Shown: positions 33,301 to 40,399 of the stretch, piece after piece
How positions within the stretch are numbered: the stretch's first letter is position 1
Layout: each line of letters opens with the position of its first letter
Assembly: GCA_964023205.1 (NCBI GenBank)
Contig: OZ026851.1
Span: 16,933,528 to 16,997,527 of the forward strand
Origin: Lutraria lutraria
Taxonomy: Eukaryota; Mollusca; Bivalvia; Venerida; Mactridae
Direction: 5' to 3'
Length of the DNA: 64,000 nt
The notes under the pieces: model-generated
Told to the model about the DNA's origin: nothing
The model's input: the letters and a program-made list of their open reading frames with translations, nothing else
Database searches by the model: none
Program-made: the position numbers and the translations under genes

Positions 33301-36300
33301 ACACTAGCATTTATATATTATTTTAATTGTGGAGTAAATGTATATTAAGTAGAAGCCAGTTTTAGTGTGAAATGTGTATAGTATTTGAAATAACTTTTGT
33401 ATTCGCGATTTCGTGCAATAAAATGTATAAAAGAAAACAATATTTGAGAAATACATCAGAAAATAATGCATTTCTTTTTTACCTTTTCTCTCTTGAAATT
33501 ATTATACAAAAAGGTACTATTCAGTGTGTATACATACATGTAACAAGAACAGACCTTTTTCAATGAAGAAAATATAAAAAATAAAGGTATTTAATTATTT
33601 AAAAAGAAAGTGCCATTGACTGAGTTCGAACCACCCACATCTGCTTCATTTTGTAAAAATATTATGTGTAAGTACATGCCACCTTATCCAATACACCATG
33701 ACTCTGGTTTACGTGAATGACACGTACTTTACTACGGATTTAAAATGATTTGGGCAATCAATTTACAGTTATTACCTTTACGATGGTATCGTCCAATATT
33801 CGACCTTGACTATAAGAAAATTGAACTATAGAAAACCCGTCCGACTCATAAGTGGAGAACAAAATACCATTTTCCGCCTTGTATACAAAAGGAACGTACC
33901 TATCAATGGTGTGTTAGACTACAGTTGACTCCAACTGTTTTCTAAAACACGTAGACCACAGTTAGCCGTTGTAAAAACATACAGTATTATACCTGTGGCC
34001 TAAGTCAGATAGATCACGAGTAACTGTTATCTATGAAATTTTACTGCTCGCTGCGCTCGCCTCCAAAGTTCATAGACAACAGTTACTCGTGATCTATCCT
34101 ATACTAGCACGTAGAGAATACATCCATGATGATTTCATCCATGTGAAAAACATGGTTCACGTATTTCATAATTATATCGTAATTGTGTTGTTTTAAATGA
34201 CTTCTAAATGCATTTTCATCTGGTGCTAAACGTATAAAACGACATACTGTCACGTCCAAGTCGACGATTACACCATATCCAAGTACGTTTTAAACGATTA
34301 AATATTTACATGTACTTTGGTGTGTGTTTTTTCATCATATTTTACCCACAGGTAACTGTATCATGAACAGATTATAAAAATATGAAAAAAAAAAGAAAAA
34401 AAATATTTATTAATATGTTAACAAGGTATATTTCAACAAAAATCCCAAGATTTTTAAAGCATCAAAAACATTTTTTGGCTAAAGATATTTCCAGTGATCG
34501 ATTATATTCATAAAACATATTGTTAAAACAACATTCATGCAAAATCCCAGAGAAATCCGTCGCCTAGTTCACGAGTTATGCCACAAAATGTAAATCAATG
34601 CTTCGGGACGATCACTGAGGTGATTTTGACATCCACTAAATTTACATAAAATAGACGATATTTAGTCTTAACCGTTGTGTACAAACATAATGAACAGCTA
34701 CACTTAGAAAACACAACTGTTGGACCCATGACAATTTGTAAATTCGTTACATGTGAATGTTTAAGCAATAAACAAATTTTCGGCTTTAATTTTTATCCCC
34801 GATAGACTCCATTTTGGTTCATATGACGCGCGTGCAATACAGTTTGTGACAACGATTTTCATTGGCCGATTTCAAAGGGGTTTTCCCAAGTGAAATGACG
34901 TGTGTAGAAGAATTTGGTTCCCGGCCAATGAAAACGAACGTTACAAAATACGCTGGGATTTCTCTAGAGTCATCGACAAAATGAAGTTTTTACGTTGATA
35001 TTTAGATAAAATTTAAACGTTGAATTACATGTTATGCAGGTAAAATAATGTAAATAAATAAAGTTCAATTACGGCCGTAAAAAGTATATTCATTTGCATG
35101 AATTCACCGGAATCCTTGATGAAATTGAAAAACAAAAGTCACCTCAGTGATCGTCCAGAGAATTTTTGTTGAAATATACCTTGTTAACATATTAATAATT
35201 TTTTTTTCTTTTCATATTTTTATAATCTATTCATGATACAGTTACCTGTGATTTTACCCGTACATAGAATAATTCCTTAGTGTAGTGTCACAAGTTATAC
35301 TCTAATCTCAATTTTCAGATTGGTAATTTGACTGGATACGCTAACAGTAAGCCATTACCACAGAAGAAAAACTTTGGATTATTGATGGCCAAGTATAACT
35401 GAAATTATGTTAGTAATTATCGAGTTAAAAATCTAGTTTGAACTAACAAGATCGCAATGAGATAGGTCTTTTTGTTCCACTTACCTGAGTCCACAGATAA
35501 ACATTGATCATTTTGGATAAGATTCACCAGAGCTGAGGAACATAATGAAACAATGCTACAGAAAAAACACACATAGACTTTAATGCAAATTTAAAGGGGA
35601 AATAACTCAGAGGAAGCTCATTGCCTTTCATTGAAAAACAGTTATAAACATTATAAACAATTCAGTCCACTTCATTTTGAGATAATAATTTTGGCATTAG
35701 ACATGTAATATCTTAAATTACAGAAGATATCATGTATGTGAGGTACGTATCTTAAAAGCTAAACCCTCCATCTATCATATTACGGTACATTAGGATAGGG
35801 GAGGTAATCTAGTGTGACCTTACATTTTGTTTACAGAGAGTTTTATAGTATAATTTGTTACCATAAAATAAATAACAAAATAATTATGTTGTATACGTAC
35901 TATCATAACGGGAGTATCCGGCACAATATTGACCTGAAATAATAAACATACCATGCTGATCAAATAGGGGGAGGAAAGTAAAGTACCCTATGCAGAGCTT
36001 GAACCCACGACCTCCTGCTTGCAAATCAGATGTTCTACCAACTGAGTTAATCGTGCCAGTTAACATCACAGCCAATTGATTTATTCCAATACCAGATCTA
36101 TATACAATACTGCTACACTTTAATTAAATTTTAAATATAATCATTCAGATCTAACAAATCTAACACATCAAACATTATGTCAACTGTACTAATATTGAAC
36201 TAGAATCTACAATATAAGAGTAATTTATTTGAAATAAAGAAATAATTATGCCCATTGCTTCAAGAATATGGGCGCCCGAAATTGTAAAATTGGTGTCATT

Positions 36301-38787
36301 CACTACATATTACAATGAAAAATAGCAATTTATCTTGGCCCAGACATCGTTAATGTGGCTTATAAATGTCACAGGATTGAATATGGGGTTCCGATGTAAA
36401 GAACATGGGACACCATCTGATACTGTAAAACTGCTTCGATAGTGATATGAAATAACGATTTTTATAAAGTCAGACAACCGTTATACTTTCGACTGTAAAA
36501 ATGAACATACTTAGAAATGATTGGACCTCTAATACCGAGACGGAAAGAACAATGGCAGCAAACACAATTCCTGAAATAGATAATTCAAACAATACGTCCG
36601 TCAAGGGCCATAACTGAGATTGTGCCTGGGCTGATTGGGCTGGTTATCGAACTTGACTGAGATCATGGGCCATAAACATTTCCATCAAGTCTGGTGAGGA
36701 TCCGAATAAAACTGTTTGAATTAGATAGCGGACACCATTATGGACGCCGCCCTCCTGTCCGCCCGCCGTGGGTGTTTTTCAAACGGGCATATAAAAATGA
36801 TCTGCAGATCGCAGATTGGCATATTTTGATAACATTTGCAAAAGGAATATAATTTAGCAAAATGTGCGTGCACAAATTTTAGGATAACTGTTGTACAAAT
36901 TACATGCAGGACCATTGGAACCATTATCAGACAAAATCTGATACAAGAGGGCCAATATGGCCCTAGATCGCTCGTATAACCCGTTTTTACATAGATTTTT
37001 ATGAAAACCAACTCTAATTTTCATGAATACTGGATGCAGGGAAATGTACATTCTGTGTAAATACGATTATGATTATTGAAGAAATGAAGGTGCTACAATA
37101 TTGTAAACAAGCTAAAATGTAGCATTTTTCTAAGTCGAGGACCCATAACTCGACAAGTACTAGTTCAATTCCACTCATACTCAAACTCAACAAAGACCTT
37201 TAGGTTATAACCATTCACTGTAAATATGTTCAGGATTGGTGAAGAATTGAAGGCGCTAGAGTGTAAACAAGCTGAAATATAGCAAATTTTCTATTCCAAG
37301 GGCCCATAACTCTTGAAGTTGTGGTCCGATTTCACCCATAACTACACTTGTCTAAGTCCTTAAGGTCATACACATTCACATGAAGGCGCTAGAGTGTAAA
37401 CAAGCTAAATATAGCAATTTATAGCAAGTCAAGGGCACACTACTCTTGAAGTCCTTGTCCGATTTTGCCCATAATCGAACTTAGCCGAGACATTGTGGCC
37501 ATATACATTGTGACCAAGTTTGATTACGATTGGTTGTGAGCTGTGGGTGCTAGAGTGTAAACAAATTAATTGTGGACGGACGACGGACGCCGGACATTCA
37601 TCGATCCTAAAAGCTCACCTGATCAATCAAAAAGCCCCCCCCCCCCAATCTTACAGTGCTTTATATGGGCCTCCTTTTCAGCGAAGTTAAACGTCGCAAC
37701 CACTTTACCAGATTTAATGAACCCATGTTCGGAAACCCCGACAATGGACAACTTTCTCATAAGTGAAATTAGTATAGTCTTGGGTCGGATTCGAACTGAC
37801 ATATCGGAGTTGCGATTACCAATCCATGACAACAAGCACTCGACCACGGAGTCCCTATCTAGATTCACCCAGATTATTTGTAGGCCCGGACATGAGGAAG
37901 TCCGAAAAATGCTTAATAATGTTCAGTAAATGTCATCAAGTTCTAGGACGTCCAATTAACCAAATATGTTCTTCCGTAAATAACAGGTCGCTGTGCTCTG
38001 TTGTCAAACGCACGGTTCATACGGGGACAGTTGTTATATACGGAGAACAATCGTGTCACTTCTGACCTACATGTTCTCATTTGGTAATCTTTTAGACTAA
38101 ATTCTAACATATTTATAAATAAACGCTCCTAATTTATGTCCCACACTACGTGGGGAAAACAAATATAGTTGCTCGTCATATTGCTTTATAAGCCTTCATA
38201 AATCAAAAGTATACCTCTAAGAAATAACGCATCGAAAATTAATTCGAATAATAATTCTGCGACTTTCAAATAATTCTATAAATCCGGTAAATTCCGGTTG
38301 TGTCTATCAACGAATATACTTTAATATTTTGTCAGCGAATATGCACAATGCACAAACACACTAATGCAATATTTTAACACAAATAACCCGACTTGGGTTT
38401 TTGTTTGTTTGACCATTAAGTAATAAATTAAAGCAGTAAATGTATCTATTTGACTTAAACCTGCTTCAATACATTTATATTAAATATTGGAAGTGGAATG
38501 TTAAAACACACAATAATGTGTGCACTAAGCAATCTTCTATACTTGCATGCACCAAGGCTAAGTTGATATGTTTTCAAGAATATGATACGTTCTTAAAGTC
38601 GCTGGTTTAACTCAGTCAAGAATTTGATTAATTATAATTTACAATCCCTATATAATTTATACAACATATCTTATTCTTTAATTGTGATTCCTTTTTTAAA
38701 TGATGCATTGGCAGGTATGCGCCAGATAGCAATAATAAACAAGCATCACAAAAATGCACAAAGTGTGTACTTACCTGAGCGCCTCAT
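12288..38787 (-). CDS. 28-exon secreted modular cysteine-rich protein, 666 aa
   Basis: Assembled by GT-AG sites and repeat homology. Join (- strand, 5' to 3'): 38787-38775, 36570-36511, 35933-35901, 35532-35485, 32912-32835, 32172-32092, 31529-31485, 31068-31000, 30331-30254, 29799-29761, 28953-28921, 28300-28253, 27672-27595, 27195-27115, 26529-26485, 24946-24878, 24368-24291, 23599-23561, 23235-23206, 19849-19802, 17823-17743, 16950-16906, 16628-16596, 15677-15582, 15083-15033, 14191-13824, 13170-13036, 12386-12288; 2001 nt without internal stop. A signal peptide is followed by three copies of an ~157-aa unit coded by exon modules a-h (11, 16, 26, 27, 15, 23, 26, 13 aa) with 10 Cys each, then a Ser/Thr linker and a 131-aa, 6-Cys C-terminal domain. 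Copy 3 lacks module c. All introns up to exon 26 are phase 1. I do not recognise the repeat. The protein is probably extracellular. Confidence 0.85.
12801..12940. repeat. intron block shared with the tandem paralogue
   Basis: The block ending in TTGGAACGGCATATCTAC and AGGAGAATCTTTAAAT matches 54990-55100 (TTGGAACGGTATATCTAC). It shows that exons and their flanking introns were duplicated together. Confidence 0.7.
13036..13170 (-). CDS. exon 27, C-terminal domain core
   Basis: A 135-nt phase 0-0 exon, VIDDCKSTKPTIPAYAAIAT, then FTGNTYLSVGGQSGVFLHCD and DDGFT. Acceptor TTCCCCCAG, donor GTACGT. The paralogous exon at 55176-55310 has the same length and boundaries. Confidence 0.92.
13824..14191 (-). 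CDS. exon 26, Ser/Thr linker and start of C-terminal domain
   Basis: A 368-nt exon entering in phase 1 and leaving in phase 0. The first ~65 residues are rich in Ser, Thr and Pro with few charges, a mucin-like stalk probably O-glycosylated. The domain then starts CDKYSLLQSIALANHVTY, continues to SSVCNPDDGGSDDDFTRALC and ends TPPTTWQKGTS. The paralogous exon is at 63058-63308. Confidence 0.9.
15033..15083 (-). CDS. exon 25, module h, repeat 3
   Basis: A 51-nt phase 1-1 exon, VRYPSENHDLCTCSLKT, after ATTTTAG. A nearer AG 4 nt downstream would break the frame. The CTCS end matches the CDCS of module h. Confidence 0.7.
15582..15677 (-). CDS. exon 24, enlarged module g, repeat 3
   Basis: A 96-nt phase 1-1 exon, IWSILGQITNQRYCYNNCYD then VDCQKDLIIRTA. 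It has two Cys more than the other g modules, balancing those lost with modules c and f, so repeat 3 still has 10 Cys. Confidence 0.75.
15795..15910 (+). repeat. SINE body fragment
   Basis: GAAGCTGCCCAGCTAGCTTACGGAAG and the following TCCTATCCAGG resemble the body of a bivalve tRNA-SINE also seen at 31270 and 26730. Confidence 0.55.
16596..16628 (-). CDS. exon 23, shortened module f, repeat 3
   Basis: A 33-nt exon, ALYNMDVKITD, matching only the start of module f and lacking its Cys. The donor is ambiguous: GTGTAA keeps phase 1, while the stronger GTAAGT two bases further would break the frame with exon 24. The weakest exon call of the series. Confidence 0.5.
16906..16950 (-). CDS. exon 22, module e, repeat 3
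   Basis: A 45-nt phase 1-1 exon, NNGSITTCEHSNAYK; donor GTAGGT. Contains a possible N-glycosylation site (NGS). Confidence 0.7.
16975..17100. repeat. (AATC)n-like simple repeat
   Basis: Degenerate run of AATCAAATCA and AATCAATC units in an intron. Confidence 0.7.
17743..17823 (-). CDS. exon 21, module d, repeat 3
   Basis: An 81-nt phase 1-1 exon, DKFKNDKSSNCTCSANQPLH then NEIMQRI. Length and the CxC pair match module d. Confidence 0.8.
   Translation of the reverse strand: MNSKMINPVTAHALPINHSTTKLCNA
19437..19536. repeat. 100-bp palindromic fold-back
   Basis: Arms begin AGTTATCGTTCATATTATGA with the reverse complement at the right end. The loop is G+C-rich (CACTGCGCTCCGCTTTGCGT), unlike the AT-rich surroundings. 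Confidence 0.88.
19802..19849 (-). CDS. exon 20, module b, repeat 3
   Basis: A 48-nt phase 1-1 exon, KLVKLADDGSCMSVNS. No module-c exon was found in the 2-kb intron that follows; the phase lets exon 21 join directly. Confidence 0.8.
19926..20481. mobile_element. hAT-like MITE, 540 bp, TSD GTCCGATC
   Basis: The termini are CACAGGTGGCTGTATCAGTG from 19934 and its reverse complement ending at 20473. They are flanked by the perfect 8-bp duplication GTCCGATC (19926-19933 and 20474-20481). The inverted arms extend about 170 bp, with a second inverted repeat (around ATCAAGCGATCTGATTGGTC) near the centre. No transposase. An 8-bp duplication fits the hAT superfamily. Confidence 0.88.
20530..20856 (-). 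repeat. tRNA-derived SINE with (GAA)n tail
   Basis: Read on -, it starts with a tRNA-like head GGCACGGTGGTCGAGTGGTA (A box) and a B-box-like GGTTGGATTC. A body with GGAAACCCAGAGG, CCGGGCACGTTAAAGAACC and CCCAGAGTGGGCCCTG follows, and it ends in GAAGAAGAAGAAGAAG. Another piece of its 3' end lies at 28128-28180. Confidence 0.8.
21296..21380. repeat. fold-back element interrupted by a MITE
   Basis: Arms CAGATAGATC...GTAACTGTTGTCTATGAAA and TTTCAAAACAGTTACTCGTG..., loop GGCTCGCTACGCCTC. The same element is intact at 34008-34099. The hAT-like MITE at 21381 is inserted in its right end. Confidence 0.8.
21373..22339. mobile_element. hAT-like MITE copy 1, TSD ATCTATCC
   Basis: Termini CACAGGTAACTGTATCATGA (from 21381) and its reverse complement (ending 22331), flanked by ATCTATCC at 21373-21380 and 22332-22339. 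The 951-bp body has long A/T tracts inside each end, paired GATCACTGAGGTGA blocks and no coding frame. Confidence 0.92.
22548..23182. mobile_element. bivalve-type repeat, ACAAGAGGGCC...GGTGAGCT
   Basis: Starts ACAAGAGGGCCATGATGGCC and ends in a hairpin AGCTCACCATGAGCACA / TGTGCTCTGGTGAGCT at 23143-23179. Contains two diverged internal copies of a ~160-bp segment with ACTTGGTAGAGGTCC. Two more members are in this window (36943 and, inverted, 50466). Non-coding. Confidence 0.75.
23206..23235 (-). CDS. exon 19, module a, repeat 3
   Basis: A 30-nt phase 1-1 micro-exon, IKCTENANYN, one codon shorter than its equivalents. The sequence is diverged; it is placed by order, Cys position and splice sites (TTTTCAG/GTACGT). 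Confidence 0.65.
23561..23599 (-). CDS. exon 18, module h, repeat 2
   Basis: A 39-nt phase 1-1 exon, NAIQKYGDPCDCS; donor GTAAGT. Confidence 0.9.
24291..24368 (-). CDS. exon 17, module g, repeat 2
   Basis: A 78-nt phase 1-1 exon, VWYMLDQIMQQDRQGICQKD then MVYHLK; donor GTAAGC. Confidence 0.9.
24878..24946 (-). CDS. exon 16, module f, repeat 2
   Basis: A 69-nt phase 1-1 exon, DMFNQFFINN...ISDCKTHHS; donor GTAAGT. Confidence 0.9.
25482..26230. mobile_element. TTAA-type MITE, 741 bp
   Basis: Long inverted termini, GGTAGTATGCGACCTTTCCC from 25486 and its reverse complement to 26226, flanked by TTAA at 25482-25485 and 26227-26230. TTAA is the piggyBac signature. A second inverted repeat (GTTACGTCACGCTAA) lies near the centre. 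It sits in the intron between exons 16 and 15 of the modular gene. Confidence 0.85.
26485..26529 (-). CDS. exon 15, module e, repeat 2
   Basis: A 45-nt phase 1-1 exon, SYGEHTWCMKYSAYS; donor GTAAAG. Confidence 0.8.
26665..26885 (+). repeat. tRNA-derived SINE, partial head
   Basis: B-box-like GTGTTCGAATCCT followed by AGAAGCTGTCCTGTTAGGTTATGGAAGG and an end near GTTGGTGCAACTTCAAACCC, the pattern of bivalve SINEs. Confidence 0.6.
27115..27195 (-). CDS. exon 14, module d, repeat 2
   Basis: An 81-nt phase 1-1 exon, NHFGKDATNQHCACIGNNTF then QKYEHDQ; donor GTAAGT. Confidence 0.9.
27495..27535. repeat. CAG/CAA microsatellite
   Basis: CAGCAGCAGCAGCAGCAACAGCTGCAGCA in an intron. Confidence 0.85.
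27595..27672 (-). CDS. exon 13, module c, repeat 2
   Basis: A 78-nt phase 1-1 exon, VFSDLRDITSHFGNGRCRSD then AIHTLA; donor GTAGGT. Confidence 0.85.
28253..28300 (-). CDS. exon 12, module b, repeat 2
   Basis: A 48-nt phase 1-1 exon, NLINLAQNDKCLSTDS; donor GTTAGT. Confidence 0.85.
28585..28812 (+). repeat. SINE fragment
   Basis: GAGGAAACTGTGGAACTAGCTTACAATGGGTCG and a late GGAAAAGTCGTCAAATGATCC resemble the SINE body at 26730 and 31270. Confidence 0.45.
28921..28953 (-). CDS. exon 11, module a, repeat 2
   Basis: A 33-nt phase 1-1 micro-exon, INRCIGYMKYD, between ATTTCAG-like acceptor and GTAAGC. Confidence 0.8.
29761..29799 (-). CDS. exon 10, module h, repeat 1
   Basis: A 39-nt phase 1-1 exon, NAIQKYGDPCDCS, with a CxC pair. 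The amino acids are identical to those of the repeat-2 exon at 23561-23599. Confidence 0.9.
30254..30331 (-). CDS. exon 9, module g, repeat 1
   Basis: A 78-nt phase 1-1 exon, VWYMLDQINEQNQGGYCQRD then MVSHLR. Equivalent to 24291-24368 and, lengthened, 15582-15677. Confidence 0.9.
30380..30905. repeat. 62-bp tandem repeat in intron 8
   Basis: About eight copies, unit GATAACGCTAACGTCTGTTA plus GTATATTCATGAATGTAAAA and GCTTCTACAATTACTTTACA. Unit starts near 30691, 30753 and 30815 give the period of 62. Edge copies are diverged. Confidence 0.85.
31000..31068 (-). CDS. exon 8, module f, repeat 1
   Basis: A 69-nt phase 1-1 exon starting DMFNQFFIND and ending ISDCKTHHT. Equivalent to 24878-24946. 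Confidence 0.9.
31270..31425 (+). repeat. SINE body fragment
   Basis: GTGATCATGAGGAAGCTGTC and the following CAGATAGCTTACGGGAAGG, ending GGTGCAACGTGAAACCC: body and 3' end of a bivalve SINE without its tRNA head. Confidence 0.6.
31485..31529 (-). CDS. exon 7, module e, repeat 1
   Basis: A 45-nt phase 1-1 exon, SYGEHSSCMNVQAYR, one Cys. Equivalent to 26485-26529 and 16906-16950. Confidence 0.85.
32092..32172 (-). CDS. exon 6, module d, repeat 1
   Basis: An 81-nt phase 1-1 exon with NHFGKDGSNQQCGCKGNNTF and a QKYEHD end; CxC pair. Copies of identical length are at 27115-27195 and 17743-17823. Confidence 0.9.
32835..32912 (-). CDS. exon 5, module c, repeat 1
   Basis: A 78-nt phase 1-1 exon, core LKDITVHFGDGNCRINAIHN, after TATCTCGACAG. 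The frame stays open upstream to a Met, which is probably a coincidence since the same acceptor context is present in the paralogous exon at 27595-27672. Confidence 0.85.
33105..33172 (+). repeat. degenerate tRNA-like sequence
   Basis: CCTCTGTGGCGCAGTCGGTAAGGC resembles a tRNA A-box region. The T arm is lost (TCTGATGTTGGAT). Probably a SINE head remnant, not a tRNA gene. Confidence 0.4.
34008..34099. repeat. 92-bp fold-back element
   Basis: Arms GATAGATCACGAGTAACTGT...TATGAA and the reverse complement ending GTGATCTATC; loop TTACTGCTCGCTGCGCTCGC. Same family as 21296. Confidence 0.88.
34339..35258. mobile_element. hAT-like MITE copy 2, inverted, TSD ATTTTACC
   Basis: Termini as in copy 1 (CACAGGTAACTGTATCATGA from 34347; end 35250), with a perfect 8-bp duplication ATTTTACC on both sides. 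The internal sequence is the reverse complement of copy 1. Length 904 bp, non-coding, in the intron between exons 4 and 5. Confidence 0.92.
35485..35532 (-). CDS. exon 4, module b, repeat 1
   Basis: A 48-nt phase 1-1 exon, TLVNLIQNDQCLSVDS. Equivalent exons are at 28253-28300 and 19802-19849. Confidence 0.85.
35901..35933 (-). CDS. exon 3, module a, repeat 1
   Basis: A 33-nt phase 1-1 micro-exon reading SQYCAGYSRYD. It matches module a of repeat 2 (INRCIGYMKYD): one Cys, then GY and YD. Confidence 0.8.
35962..36061 (-). repeat. tRNA-like SINE head
   Basis: Read on -: CTGGCACGATTAACTCAGTT, GGTAGAACATCTGATTTGCA, GGTCGTGGGTTCAAGCTC. This has good A and B boxes and an Ala-like anticodon region, but an unpaired acceptor stem, so it is a SINE head rather than a tRNA gene. 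Confidence 0.6.
36511..36570 (-). CDS. exon 2, signal peptide core
   Basis: A 60-nt phase 1-1 exon between CTATTTCAG and GTATGT. Together with exon 1 it reads MRRSGIVFAAIVLSVSV and then LEVQSFL: a basic n-region, hydrophobic core and small residues before a likely cleavage site near VQS. It directs the protein to secretion. Confidence 0.8.
36943..37618. mobile_element. bivalve-type repeat with internal tandem copies
   Basis: Starts ACAAGAGGGCCAATATGGCC and ends GGACGCCGGACATTCATCGA then AAAGCTCACCTGA. The inside holds three to four diverged copies of a ~125-bp unit with GCGCTAGAGTGTAAACAAGC. Confidence 0.7.
37625..37870 (-). repeat. tRNA-derived SINE
   Basis: Read on -: head GGGACTCCGTGGTCGAGTGC, B box CAGTTCGAATCCGACCC, and 3' end GGTTGCGACGTTTAACTTCG before a G13 run. 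Confidence 0.7.
38775..38787 (-). CDS. exon 1 (start codon, 13 coding nt)
   Basis: ATGAGGCGCTCAG followed by GTAAGT. It supplies MRRS and the first base of a Gly codon completed by exon 2. The start is chosen because it joins in frame to a typical hydrophobic signal-peptide exon. A 3' splice site (CGCCGTAG) lies 26 nt upstream of the ATG, so an upstream untranslated exon is likely. Confidence 0.7.
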
Positions 38788-39328
38788 CTCGATACAAGTA
38801 ATAGGAACGAATTCTACGGCGTTTAATTGTAATATTTGGATAAGTCACAAAAACCAAAGTTGTAGACAACAGTATACTAACTTATCTATGCCATCAAACC
38901 AAAGAATGGGGTTAGCATGAACTTTATGGTATAAAAATAAAGCCTTCAATGTTTTTATCAATGTCATTGAAGTACGTTTCTTGTCTATTAGGAAATTCGT
39001 GGCTAGATATGCTTAATTTGGTGCGCGTGTACCACATTGCACAAACTATAAAGTTCAGATATTGACGATTTTTCAAACGTAAACAAGTCTGATTATATTT
39101 TGTATGTCTTATTCAAAGAGTTATACTACACATGTATTATGGCTTTTAACTCATTTTAAGGTGGAATCAGGAGACAAATATAAATGTACAAGCATACTAA
39201 AAGAATACAGACACCTCAATCAATATACAAGGATGGATAACTCACAGGGACAAAATTGACAATAGATCGATAACAGAAGTATGAAAGTCCACATGTGACG
39301 TTATTTTAGATATTTCAAAAGGAATGGG

Positions 39329-39391
39329 TAGTCTGGTACCCGTCTCCAATCTTTCCGTAATACTGTAAGATTGGAGACGGGTACCAGACTA
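39329..39391. repeat. perfect 25-bp inverted repeat hairpin
   Basis: Arms at 39329-39353 and 39367-39391 (TAGTCTGGTACCCGTCTCCA and on), 13-nt loop, no mismatch. No gene next to it. Confidence 0.9.
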
Positions 39392-39731
39392 AAGGAAGGG
39401 GTTGATACACAAAAATGTATCTCATATCAATCAGGCAAAATCAGTACTACTTTGTTTGTGAGAGGTCATATGATTTGGAAAGACCTATGCATGCATTTTC
39501 AAAAGAATTTCGGGCGTTGGTTTCTATTAAATATGCACGGGACCTGGTCTGTTATCAGAAGAAGCGAGACCTGTCCAAGTGCACAATTATTTATGTGCGC
39601 TTTAAGAATTTATCTATTTAAACAATTAGTTTGTTCTAATTAACGTTCGTCTAGATGTCTAGCTTAGGTAGTTCATCCATCGTTCGGTCAAGTTCGCCGA
39701 CGTTAATTTCAAAAAAAGTTTTTTTGTGCAA

Positions 39732-39780
39732 CTTACCGAACCATATCTATTGCTGGACAGTGACGGTAGCAATTCAGCAT
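39732..39780 (-). other. possible untranslated first exon of the modular gene
   Basis: A segment between CCTGCAG and GTAAGT about 0.95 kb upstream of exon 1. No frame through it agrees with the start codon in exon 1, so if real it is non-coding. Weak. Confidence 0.25.
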
Positions 39781-40204
39781 CTCACCTGCAGAAAAACACT
39801 GGTCTGTAAATTTTAAATGGGCCCTGTACTTCGATATGTTGTTTATTCAAAAGTGTATGTATTAATTTACGCATGAGCAGATTTATAGCACCACAGTACT
39901 ACTCTGATACATCACAATTTATAAGCTTTTGTAACACTTTATAAGCCGTAACGTAGCTAAATAGTGCAGAAGCACCTAAACCCAAAGTTACAAATATTTA
40001 AAAAAAACTGTAGTGTATGTAGATTTTCATTTTTGTTTTCATTATATACAATATTTATATAATATATATATATCCACTAAATATGTGGGTCAGCATATTT
40101 AAAGTGATGTTTTCTAAAATGATCTCAACAGGTACGTACCTGGTTGATGTAAATACAATTATGTCGAATAAAAGCTTTGCACAGCTTGCATGTGTTATTG
40201 TCAT

Positions 40205-40350
40205 TCAATCAATTAAAGTCCCATAATCATATAAATTTATCGGTCGTAATAGTTTCTGTTTGTTCTATAACAGAGGAATCCGGCGTGTTTTCCTCCCGTG
40301 CGTACTTTACAGCAAGAAAAAATGTTTCCAAATCCACTATCGTATTTTTG
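40205..40350. mobile_element. 5' part of TTAA-ended MITE family
   Basis: TTAAAGTCCCATAATCATAT then TTATCGGTCGTAATAGTTTC. Matches the left half of the copy at 58984; the right half is missing. Confidence 0.65.
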
Positions 40351-40399
40351 TGACGATTGATTTATCAATCGTACACAGTGCTTTTGTTTAAACAAATCC

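Noticed and set aside
35962..36061. Possible functional tRNA-Ala gene
   Set aside because: The acceptor stem does not pair and the anticodon stem is irregular; it reads as a SINE head.
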